From Bipolaris cookei (Eukaryota > Ascomycota > Dothideomycetes > Pleosporales > Pleosporaceae): 18,963 nucleotides of DNA. The stretch's first letter is position 1. The number at the start of each line of letters is the position of its first letter. Of the stretch, positions 1 to 7,916 are shown piece by piece. Location: the NCBI GenBank assembly GCA_002286855.1, contig NRSV01000169.1:1-18963 (forward strand). Direction: 5' to 3'. The notes below the pieces were generated by a model. It was not told the DNA's origin and ran no database searches. It saw only the letters and a list, made by a program, of their open reading frames with translations. A program made the translations under genes and the position numbers.

Positions 1-294
1 ATGGGATAGGTAGATTGGTAGTCAATTGATTGAGTGAATATGCGGATTAGGCCGGGCTCATAACTGTAAGCAGTTAAGGTTATAAGAAGTATTGTGTGTT
101 GTCCTATGTATCATGATAGAAGCAAGTTTAAATACAGCATTATTAGTCAGTGGGCAACCACGTGACTATACATGGTACTTCTGGGCTTACACTTTCTCTA
201 CTATATATGAAGTGAATGGTGCGCCCAAGACATTGCAATCAATATACCACAACCCAGTACTCCATGCTTCTTTTTAATCTACTTTCCATACACG
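1..294. other. Window edge, no gene recognised
   Basis: AT-rich sequence ahead of the first candidate gene. A 61-codon frame at 92-277 (+) has no recognisable motif and is not in frame with the gene at 295, so I treat it as chance. I see no tRNA, repeat or obvious promoter motif. Confidence 0.4.
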
Positions 295-919
295 ATGGCC
301 GCTGCGACTTTGAGGCTCCCTGTCCACGGCCCTAACCAGGAGCACCGTTGCAACAAGCATAAAACACCTCGCTATTACGAGCTAGAATGGCAATACTTGG
401 GAATGCCAGTTGAGGACGTGGAGAATGCCATAGTCAGTGGTCTTCAGTATAATTTCTATGCTGCTTTCGTATCTCAACCCATCCTCTCTCTAGAAGCTGC
501 AGGATCTTATCCATACAACGGTCTCGCTTGGGATGAAGAAGACGGGGTATACTTCGACCATTCACTCTATATTCTCGTCGACACTGGAGTGATAAGGAAT
601 TGCACTACTTCTTGTCAGAAAATCGACCTGTCTATACAACTAGGTGACTGTTATCCAAGCGTAAAAAGCTTCCGCGCGGGTGGACTCCGATTCTACAATG
701 CAGACGATGTTCCACTTGAAGACAAACAAACATTATTCGATCGTGTCTATCAAAGGCAGGAATACTTACAACCCTGCTGTGGACAAATATTCGGAAAACC
801 AGTGGTTAAGTGTGTACAGTACGTATGTCTACGCTGTTCGTCATATGTGTAAGCTAACGCGTAGCAAGTATGACTCCGGCCTATCCCTACCCGGCAAAGA
901 CAGCATAACGTTCACGTAG
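295..919 (+). CDS. Unrecognised protein, possible two-exon gene
   Basis: I do not recognise this protein. A 185-codon frame opens at ATG 295 and would stop at 852. Its composition looks protein-like: mixed charge, many Tyr and Cys, and no low complexity. A possible intron fits 819-864. It starts GTACGT, has CTAAC near its end and finishes TAG, for 46 nt. Splicing it moves the reading into another frame that stays open to TAG at 917-919, giving roughly 190 residues ending in SLPGKDSITFT. The branch-point-like CTAAC lies only a few bases from the acceptor, which is close for a fungal intron, so the splice is a proposal. No signal peptide or membrane segment is evident. The nearest neighbour is the transposase relic on the opposite strand at 1055-1543. 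It could be a fragment of a larger decayed gene. Confidence 0.4.
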
Positions 920-1054
920 TGGAGGGCAAAGTCGGTCGAGATTATGACGGTGGTGCGAAGCGCATCAAGAATGCAGTGCATCAAAATATTTTGTACAGTA
1001 ATAAGGAAATGCAAGAGAGGCAGGCTAAATAATGGCAGAGATGAATGTCAAATC

Positions 1055-1543
1055 TCAACAATATTGCATTTGATCCCACATTTCCTTGAAAACGAATGCA
1101 ACCGTTCTATTGTAGCACTCCCAAGCCATTGCCTTATTGTTCCTCGACTTGATCTCTGGATGACGGCTACGGAAGGCTTGAGGCCAGTTCGCGTTTGGCG
1201 GCTCAGCGGGGCAATTTTGTACTCATCAGCGGGCGATGCAGAAGGCGAAGGAAGATATGTACTTGATACGGACAGGCGATACACTGGCACTCATCCGCAG
1301 CAGGAAATCAACTAGCGCTTTCTCCTCAACAGGACTCAGGTATTGCTGGTTTCCATGTTTGGCCTTCTTCGAGAGTAGACCTCGATGGCGATAATCAACA
1401 GTGGTGCGAGGAACATTACCATGCTTGGCTCGAGCAGAGATGTTCTTACGCACATTGGGAGGCAACCCTAAGGCCATTGCTTGACTGGCGGGGTCCATGG
1501 TTACTGTAGTATACATCACAGCTTCCTCTACTGAGTCGATATT
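1055..1543 (-). pseudogene. Relic of a Fot1/pogo-type transposase, N-terminal part
   Basis: On the minus strand one frame reads from about 1543 to a stop at 1055-1057. It contains the two N-terminal DNA-binding helix-turn-helix regions typical of fungal pogo/Fot1 transposases. The first has VPRTTVDYRHRG followed by QQYLSPVEEKALVDFLLRMS. The second, CENP-B-like, has NWPQAFRSRHPEIKSR. The domain order and these phrases are what I recognise of the family. The frame is cut by two adjacent TGA codons (1228-1223), exactly where the family usually has basic residues; CGA CGA to TGA TGA by C-to-T change would explain both. No DDE catalytic domain follows, and no TIR was found, so this is a truncated dead remnant. 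It differs in sequence from the intact element at 16723-18862. Confidence 0.8.
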
Positions 1544-1649
1544 CCAGTGGTGGACGTTCCTCGCGTTTTGTACTGATAATGGAACAAAGATCAAAGGCTT
1601 ATAGACAGTGGTAGAAAGTGTCACATGATTGACGAAGACAAAGGTCACG

Positions 1650-2992
1650 TGAATATATTCTCTCGATGATAAAGCTAAGCTTGTTGCGGTAAACTCTCAT
1701 CGCGAATTTTGCCAGTCGTTCTAATCACCACCTTAGATCATTATGTGAGATCTCGAGACAAGCATCTGAGACTGATACCTAGAGCATCCCCAAAATCACT
1801 GACGACAGAATTTAGAGTAAACAGCTGCGTAGGCTGAGGTGCCAGCTAAGGCGCGAATTGTCGCCGCCAGCAGATTGACGTCCCACAACCGCACTGCTGT
1901 GTATTTTTCTATCTGAGTATTGATCATGTGTACGACGTATGAAAGTGAAAACAACAAGAAATCATAGATGCGTTTCCATAAGTTTTTCTGCCTCATGTCT
2001 ACTTGCTTAAGAAATAGTAATCCGCTACACCGGTTGCCCTGGTGCGAAGGGATGCACTTCGTATCGTTTACTTCCCTTTTTGTAGTGCTTATCGACTGTG
2101 ATTCCGCATTCTTCCACTTGTTTTGTATGCTTGGGAATAAATACAATGTTTCCAAATGCATAGTGGAACCATATAAATGGACGCTTAGATTGGTACCTGC
2201 TTGAGTTCTTATTCAGCACCAGTGTGTGGTGCATGGAGCGTACTTACCTTTCTGAGATCTCATCACTGGGTTTTAGGGAGCTGGCATTGCTGAGCTAAAG
2301 TGCTCTTAAGTTCATAAATCTACTATGTGCTTAGTTTGGATCATTTATGCACTCTCCCTGCTTACCTCTTTCGGTCATGGGCCCCCATTTTGGAAGGAAC
2401 CAGAGTTGAGAACGTGCGTAATTCTTGCAGTAAATCTCAAAAGGTTCTTGTGAGTTGTGATCGAAGACTTAGCAAGCGATAAAGTAGGATCTGATAACAC
2501 CAGTAGGTACAACGTATTTTGGGATAGAGTATTGGCAATGGATCCATTGTTAATGTTGATCGTAACTATAGAGTTCAGGTTCAACTAAGGGTACCAATCA
2601 TCATACACCGATTCCTGAGGGACGGAACATAGCTCAGATATGCCTGCATGTGGGTAAGAATCTCAAGTAATATTGGGACGCGGCTAGGATCCTGTAGAGA
2701 ATGACTGTGGCAATCTGCTGACGACGTTGGCATTTCGCGTGCCTGACTCTACCGTCCTAGTATAGTGTCCTTTGAGGAAGCATATGTTCTTTCCGAAGGC
2801 TAAGATTATCACATGTCTAATGCATCAGCAACATGTTTCCTGTGTACCATAATACATCTATGCTTAATGATCAAAAAGCATATAACGCCGTCTCTTGTCT
2901 CATGCCCTTATCACACTTCCTTTCGCATCGTATCAAATACTCATAAGGGAGTTCATCTGTGCGTACAGGACCAATACAGCACGTTTTACAAA
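1650..2992. other. Gene-free stretch
   Basis: About 1.3 kb with only short frames (longest 121 codons on the minus strand at 1796-2161) lacking any motif I recognise. Many stops occur in all frames. I see no repeats or RNA genes. The frame that leads into the WD40 array is open from 2813, but its residues before about 2993 look non-coding. Confidence 0.4.
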
Positions 2993-3574
2993 ATGAAAAT
3001 CTTCTTGCGCTATCTCCCGTGTCATAATGATGACATTTCTTCACAAACCCTTGCGGGACACAGCGACTGTGTCAATTCCGTTGTGTTTTCAGACGACTCA
3101 AAGTTTATAGCATCAGCATCATGTGATGAAACTATCAAACTATGGAAGACATCTAGTGGGGAGTGCTGTCATACATTTGTAGGTCATCAAGACTGTGTTA
3201 ACGATGTGATGTTTTTACCTGGCTCGAACGAGCTGGTGTCTGCATCGTGCGACAACACTATAAAGGTCTGGGATATACAGACTTTGGAGTGCTTGCAAAC
3301 CTTGGAGGGCCACAAGGACTGCGTCACTTCGGTATCGTTTTCATCCAGCTTGAATCAGCTGGCGTCAGGATCTTGCGATAGGACAGTCAAACTTTGGGAC
3401 AAGAAGTCCGGACAGTGTATACAAACGTTGCACGGCCACAATGATAACGTTACTTCTGTGAGCTTCTTAGAGCACTCGAACCAGCTAGTGTCTGCGTCCC
3501 GCGACAGTACAATGAGGGTTTGGGATTTGCATATTACAGGGTGCATGCAACCCTGGAAGGGCAAACAAGATTAA
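2993..3574 (+). pseudogene. Orphan WD40-repeat array, probable fragment of a STAND/NLR-type receptor
   Basis: Four WD40 repeats of exactly 42 residues each lie in one open frame. Each shows the GH dipeptide near the start and a WD or WK near the end, for example GHSDCVNSVVF, ASCDNTIKVWD and GSCDRTVKLWD. A fifth repeat begins (CMQPWKGKQD) and stops at 3572-3574 where GH-D would be expected. Repeats this regular and mutually similar are typical of the C-terminal sensor of fungal HET-E/HET-D-like NACHT-WD40 proteins; that is family knowledge. No NACHT or P-loop sequence precedes the array, and an ATG at 2993 gives only a short leader. I read it as a C-terminal fragment cut at both ends. A small free-standing WD40 protein is possible, but four repeats are too few for a closed propeller. 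Confidence 0.7.
3044..3571 (+). repeat. 126-bp tandem coding repeat (WD40 units)
   Basis: Units start at 3044, 3170, 3296 and 3422, and a truncated unit starts at 3548. The spacing is exactly 126 bp. At DNA level the units are diverged, not recent duplicates, but all keep the same phase. Confidence 0.8.
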
Positions 3575-4124
3575 CTAACTAGTCAGATAACTAACTTAGT
3601 TACATAGTGTGATTGGTTAAGTTTTTGTCCCTATAGTGGTATGTAAATACTTAATTACAGCGTTTAATATGACCTGCTGAGATAGAGTGGTGAATGCTAA
3701 AGTTAGTGAAAGTTTAAACATCACCTTACGCTAGTGAATTCAACATTGCATACTTAATATAACAAAAGCTTCGTCTCTTGATTCATGAAGAAAGACGGAT
3801 GTCTTGCATGTTAGGAAATGAAAAGCTTGAATCTCTATACTCTTTGCGCGTTTACCCCTCACTGCGCTTGCTAATCAACTAGTTACTAAGGCCTGCTTTG
3901 TACTTAACTTTTTCCTTAACCGATTAGTTAGTTAGTCCTACAACAACCCTGATCCCTAAATAATCTGATTAACTATATTAGATAGTGTATAGACCATGAT
4001 ACTACATAGCTATACAATATGTTATCCTTTTCACGAATTGTTATATAACATCCATTGCTAAGGCCCGGAAAACCCTCCGCACCGGAAAACAAGCGAGGTA
4101 CCTCGACTTCCGAAGGATATTAAG
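3575..4124. other. AT-rich spacer rich in TAACTA/TAGTTA motifs
   Basis: No coding frame of note. TAACTAAC or its complement TTAGTTAG recurs near 3573, 3588 and 3925, and GATTAACTA occurs at both 3569-3577 and 3967-3975. This could be a decayed small element or simple AT-rich drift. I cannot define TIRs or an element boundary. Confidence 0.3.
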
Positions 4125-4669
4125 TAATGTCGATCCACGCGTGCCGGGACGCACGGTGTAACGGGACGCTTTCCCTTCCGGACCTTCGGGTTGCCCCCAG
4201 TGTTCTTGAATACAGACAAGTGCAATGCGCGTCTACTCTGCAGCTCTCGCTCTCCTAGCACATTAGCCTCCGATGCCAAGAAGCGCATCGTTAGCTATGC
4301 TATCGCCTATTCTGTTAGTACTGTTTACTAATAACGCTCCTTTAACGACCCCTGTTTATTTTTAACAGCACATATCTAAGGACAGCTCAGTGGACTAGGA
4401 AGGAAGCTAAGATAACAAAGAGCAAGACTGCATTGTCGAAAGGTCGATCTAGGGTAAAGAGTGATATCTCGGTAGTTTCTCCGTGCAAACAGCAAGATTG
4501 TCGAAACGTGTCGAAGAGGTCGTGCGCTATTAGCAGTACTTGGCATGCAGCAGCTTGCAGTAGCGTGCTGAGATCTTTGCAAGCCGCATTGCGCGTTGTG
4601 GCTGAAGAGCCTAGTACTAAGATTCTTGCCTCATGCAGCTTTTATTCCCGATTTCCAGGCAGCATTTAG
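4125..4669 (+). pseudogene. Copy 1 of an unnamed dispersed coding repeat, decayed
   Basis: This stretch aligns, in inverted orientation, with 14002-13642 and then 7607-7465 (copy 2). The best block is a 20-bp identity at 4140-4159 against 13987-13968. Translated, both copies give the same protein. Compare LPPVFLNTDKCN with LPVTYLKIDKCN, then SDAKKRIVSYAIAYSV with SDAEKRAVNYAVARSV, then WTRKEAKITKSKT with WARKKAKIEKIKT, then CSSVLRSLQAALRVVAE with CSSVLKCLLAALRAVAD. In this copy the frame is broken after residues SVSTVY by tandem TAA codons and shifts by one base before 4390. The final open part runs to a stop near 4667. I do not recognise the family. The conserved region is short, basic and helix-like. 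Conservation of protein phrases across both copies suggests it once was a gene, possibly spread by or within a mobile element. Confidence 0.65.
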
Positions 4670-4689
4670 CGTTAAAATTCACATTAATT

Positions 4690-5150
4690 ACATACAAAGG
4701 TAAACTTATAGATTTTTGTTACTACGCTACTCCTCGCTAGGTTTTGTAGCATGTTAAGTGACGACTGAGTGTTAGGGTGTTGCTCGCCAAGAACCTGCTG
4801 GCGCAATTGGAAGCATGATTCTATCAGTGCAAGAGCCTCCTCGTGGCGAGCTTGCGACTGAAGCGTGAAGGCGAGATTACTCATGCTGATCAGAGTGTAA
4901 GGATGCTCGTCGCTAAGCACCCTCTTGCTTGCCTCTATTACTTGCACTTGTAGCTCTTCAGCCTTGCCCTATAGCCCTTGGCTCGAGTACGTTGACGCTA
5001 GGTTAGCAATACTGAGAAGCGTAGAAGGATGCTCGTCGCCAAGCACTCTCTTCCTCGCTTCCATCACTTCCACGTCCAGCTTTTCAGCTACCTTGTATTG
5101 ACCATCACGATACAGAGCCATAGCACACTTCCGCGCAAGATCTAATCTCC
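4690..5150 (-). repeat. TPR (kinesin-light-chain-like) repeats of the receptor
   Basis: About three repeats of near-42-residue spacing marked by RVLGDEHPSTL, RVLSDEHPYTL and QVLGEQHPNTQ. A TAG lies at the junction of the first two. They would form the ligand-sensing end of the receptor by analogy with the family. Confidence 0.75.
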
Positions 5151-5367
5151 CTTTGTCCTCGTTTCTCTGGGAATTTGACAGAACATACCGTGCATGCGGA
5201 AGCAGTCGCCTCCACTTACTTTTGTTGTTGTGATCACTGTTCAGAAACACCCAGAGTAGCTGTGTGATCGTACGTTGAGTCCATTCTTGGAGTCTCCCGT
5301 CTGCCTGCAGCCTCTTCTGTAATGCACAGTGAACAAGTCGATGGACATCGAATGCTGACTCAGCAGG

Positions 5368-7089
5368 TCACCTAGTGATAAGCGCATATTTTTCAAGTAC
5401 CTTGACGGCGTCTTCGCGGTTTCGCGGCGATGTTGCTTCTAGGAAATTCAGCGGGATGTCCTTTCGATTGACACATGCAGCTAGAAACAGATAGTCTACA
5501 GCAATCGCATAGCTATAGTAGACTTGGCTTATAGAGACAGACAATGTGGCAGCTATTATAGTCTTTCTCAGCCCAGATCCCTGCTGCCCGCCTTCAGATG
5601 AGTCATCGCTGTACTTAAGGGCTGCTTCTTTGTGCTGGTCTAGTTGTGCTTGATACTGCTGCACTGTCATCCTACTAGCGTTCATACACGCTGCCGCTTG
5701 CACGACCGCTAAAGGCAGACACGATAGCTCTCTTAGCAAGTGCATGGCGTCTTGCTGTTCAGCGTCTGAAAGCGGCGTCGTTAAGCAGTTTTGCAGCATC
5801 CTTAGCGCGATGTCTGGCTTCAGCTCATGTAGCGCAGTGACGTTCTGTGGAGCAAGCGTTTTAGCTATATTGCCCTCTGTTGTTGTGAAGATGACAGAGC
5901 ACAGCTTAGAATGTGGCAGAAATTCGGCCAGGTCTGCAGCTCGGGCCGTGAACGAGCCGCTAGTCCGCAAGGTGGTACTCTCTACGTTGTCGAGAACTAG
6001 CAAGCAGTGCCGCATATTCACCTCCGCAACACAGTTTTTCGCGATCTGCTTCATGTCTGCTTGGTCATCGTCGCAGCTAGAAACACGGAGCTTCTGTGCA
6101 ACGCTTGCATACGATCGATAGAGGCTGCCCATATCGCTTGCGTTAATCCAGAAAACCGAACAGTCCTTGTTGTTCAGCCTTGCTCTGTGTGCTACCTCAA
6201 GCGCAAGCTGTGATTTGCCCATCCCGCCTGGCCCGAATATTGCTAGCGTGGTGGTCGTCTGATCGTTACTGAAGAGCTTTGCTTCATGCTCGGCAAGCTG
6301 TGCTTCGCGACCTACAAAAGACTCGTTCCGTGTGAATGGGATGATCGAAGGTGCGTTGTCGCCCGCCTCTAGCTCAGTCTGCAGTCTCCTTCTTGCGCTC
6401 TCCTTTCCTTCTCCATACGTCGCAGGTATAGAAACACTAAGAAATCCAAGCAGACAGTACATGGCATCCTCTTCTTCGGTTGTTGTACGGTCTCCAAACC
6501 ACCGCATCTGTTCAGATGTGCTAAACTGCTCTAAAGAACAATTGCGCAGTGCCTCAAGCGGGATGCCAGTGATATCATGTAGTACTGGGCCAAGTGACGC
6601 TTTACCGCCTATACGCCGCCCTTCGTCCGAGAAGAATTCGACCGTCACTGGCGCGATTAGCTCTTGGAGCGTCCATCCTCGAGTGAACCATTTGCTCTTT
6701 TGGAACGACGTCTCCCAGTCGCTGCAAGCGGCCGTCTCCGTCACAGCTGACAGCGACACGTCTGACAAGAAGACGTAGCATCGGGCCGCGTTCTGGTACC
6801 ACTGAAACATCGAGTTGATCGAGGACGAGAGCTCTTCCTTGTCCCATTTGTTAATGCAGCAAGTGTCGATCCAGAAGTACTCTAGCCCGTCCTTGACCGC
6901 CTGTTCGGCACAGAACCGCAGCTTTCGATAGCCGTCTTCTCTTCCTTTGTAGTTTCCATTCAATACGTCTTCGATGAGAACTTCGGAGCCGCTCCATCGG
7001 TGCGACAGGATAGCGTAACTCGGGATGAGCTTGCCGCGAAAGTTTGTTAAGATCAGTTTGCTCGGCGCCTCAAAATGGAGAAGACGCAT
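5368..7089 (-). CDS. Open HET-NB-ARC portion of the broken receptor
   Basis: The first 573 codons remain open and carry a complete-looking HET effector domain (about 1-230), a linker, and an NB-ARC (about 255-570) with Walker A and B intact. If transcribed, it could make a receptor lacking its TPR sensor. Premature termination would place a stop more than 600 nt before the original end. I cannot tell from sequence whether it is expressed or removed by mRNA decay. Confidence 0.5.
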   Translation of the reverse strand: MRLLHFEAPSKLILTNFRGKLIPSYAILSHRWSGSEVLIEDVLNGNYKGREDGYRKLRFCAEQAVKDGLEYFWIDTCCINKWDKEELSSSINSMFQWYQNAARCYVFLSDVSLSAVTETAACSDWETSFQKSKWFTRGWTLQELIAPVTVEFFSDEGRRIGGKASLGPVLHDITGIPLEALRNCSLEQFSTSEQMRWFGDRTTTEEEDAMYCLLGFLSVSIPATYGEGKESARRRLQTELEAGDNAPSIIPFTRNESFVGREAQLAEHEAKLFSNDQTTTTLAIFGPGGMGKSQLALEVAHRARLNNKDCSVFWINASDMGSLYRSYASVAQKLRVSSCDDDQADMKQIAKNCVAEVNMRHCLLVLDNVESTTLRTSGSFTARAADLAEFLPHSKLCSVIFTTTEGNIAKTLAPQNVTALHELKPDIALRMLQNCLTTPLSDAEQQDAMHLLRELSCLPLAVVQAAACMNASRMTVQQYQAQLDQHKEAALKYSDDSSEGGQQGSGLRKTIIAATLSVSISQVYYSYAIAVDYLFLAACVNRKDIPLNFLEATSPRNREDAVKVLEKYALITR

Positions 7090-7464
7090 GGCGCTCGTAG
7101 CCTGGGATTTGACACTGGGTAGCTAGAGTCACGGGCGTCTTTTGTGGAAGTGAGATTGTAATGATATGGTTGTGACAGAGCAGAGAAGGCAACCTGGCGA
7201 GGCAGTGCATGCAATCAGGCTGAGGGTGCTGGTGGCTGCGTCAAGCGCCCAGCGTCCTGCGCCGCCTTGCCTCAGATCATTTTCGCTGGGGCAGTAACAT
7301 TATTCGCGTTATACAACTCATCTCAGAGAAGCGCACATGTGAGCGAGGTATCAGCAGATGCAGTACATCTAATTACAGAGGTCGTTGTAGCCTCTCGCAT
7401 GGCTGTATGACGGAGGCGAGCACAACTGTCGGAGCAGGAGACGGTTGCCTGCACGACCGGCTAT
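7090..7464. other. Upstream region of the receptor gene, no gene seen
   Basis: About 375 bp between the receptor start codon and the end of repeat copy 2. It would hold the receptor promoter. It is less AT-rich than the spacers further out. I see no TATA-like or other motif that I would defend. Confidence 0.35.
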
Positions 7465-7607
7465 AAGAGTTACTTATCTGCGGCTAGGCGATCAGCCACA
7501 GCGCGCAGTGCGGCTAGCAGACATTTCAGCACGCTACTGCAGTCAAATGTTGCTTAGAACGTACGGCCGATCCCACGCGTTCTAACAACCTTGCCGACCG
7601 CGCGGAG
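7465..7607 (-). pseudogene. Copy 2 of the unnamed coding repeat, 3' half
   Basis: The minus strand matches the last part of copy 1 (about 4479-4620). The clearest block translates as CSSVLKCLLAALRAVAD, against CSSVLRSLQAALRVVAE in copy 1. A TAA precedes it in frame, so it is decayed. Its upstream half is at 13642-14002, separated by the LINE. Together the two halves are collinear with copy 1, with small indels only. Confidence 0.65.
7600..7607. repeat. Target-site duplication of the LINE, 3' side
   Basis: GCGCGGAG on the plus strand, identical to 13642-13649. Copy 1 of the host repeat carries the homologous site once (CTCCGTGC, 4479-4486 on its coding strand). Sequence on one side of it aligns only to the 13.6-kb half and on the other side only to the 7.6-kb half. 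This is the pattern expected of a target-site duplication. Confidence 0.7.
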
Positions 7608-7916
7608 TGAGTGAGTTGTATTTAACGTCTATATATAAAGCCTCCCTTGGGGCATGTAGACGGGCTATGCCTATGACTTGCCGTACTATGCCTAGGATGC
7701 CTATTCTTGTTTACATGATTGTAGTGGTCTAGTAGTGGTCGTTCCGCCTATTGATCGCCAATACAATGTGCCATAGGCGTGTATCCGCCTCTCGTTGTTG
7801 TAGCTGATGCTTATTAAGGAGTGTGTAGTATAGTTGACATAGGAAATAGAAGAAAAGAAAAAGAGAGAAGAGAGAAAGAAGAAAAGAAGATAGGAAAAGT
7901 CTTACAAGTATAGGCT
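7608..7916 (-). other. LINE 3' untranslated region
   Basis: Non-coding tail between the ORF2 stop and the target duplication. It holds a long pyrimidine tract on the transcript strand (7841-7899) and ends with CAACTCACTCA next to the duplication. In LINEs the 3' UTR is where the reverse transcriptase recognises its own RNA, so this stretch probably holds that signal. Confidence 0.6.
7841..7899 (+). repeat. Polypurine tract in the LINE 3' UTR
   Basis: 59 bp almost entirely A and G on the plus strand, made of irregular GAA, AGA and GAGA units. On the LINE transcript it is a polypyrimidine tract just after the ORF2 stop. Confidence 0.7.

Larger units (their letters stand above)
4684..7089 (-). 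pseudogene. HET-NB-ARC-TPR receptor (fungal NLR-like), two in-frame stops
   Basis: A single frame of 802 codons runs from ATG 7089 to a stop at 4684. The N-terminus is a HET domain: MRLLHF start, SYAILSHRW at 24-32, WIDTCCINK at 73-81, WFTRGWTLQELIAP at 134-147, and the closing EDAMYCLLGF...YGEG at 207-228. An NB-ARC domain follows: Walker A GPGGMGKS at 286-293, Walker B LLVLDNVE at 363-370, and CLPLA at 457-461. After residue 573 comes TGA (5368-5370), then a continuation of about 132 codons with two TPR-like units (EARKRVLGDEHPSTLLSIANLA), a TAG (4969-4971), and about 94 more codons with further TPR (SKRVLSDEHPYTL, QQVLGEQHPNT). HET domains trigger regulated cell death in non-self recognition, with NB-ARC as the switch and TPRs as the sensor; this is family knowledge. 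Both stops are one transition from sense codons, so I call it a pseudogene, though the HET-NB-ARC part could still be made. Confidence 0.88.

Noticed and set aside
1796..2161. 121-codon minus-strand frame
   Set aside because: Composition is not protein-like, with no motif and no conserved partner in the window.
4140..4155. Palindrome CGTGC...GCACG shared by both repeat copies, considered as a terminator or attachment site
   Set aside because: The conservation is explained by homology of the two copies, and there is no independent sign of function.
5300..5400. An intron removing the first receptor stop (GTGACC just at the stop)
   Set aside because: The codons directly after the stop (AESAFDVHRLVH) are conserved receptor sequence in the same frame, so a nonsense change fits better than an intron.
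6332..6778. 148-codon plus-strand frame and 5744-6121 opposite the receptor gene
   Set aside because: Mirror frames of a conserved HET-NB-ARC coding sequence. No independent support.
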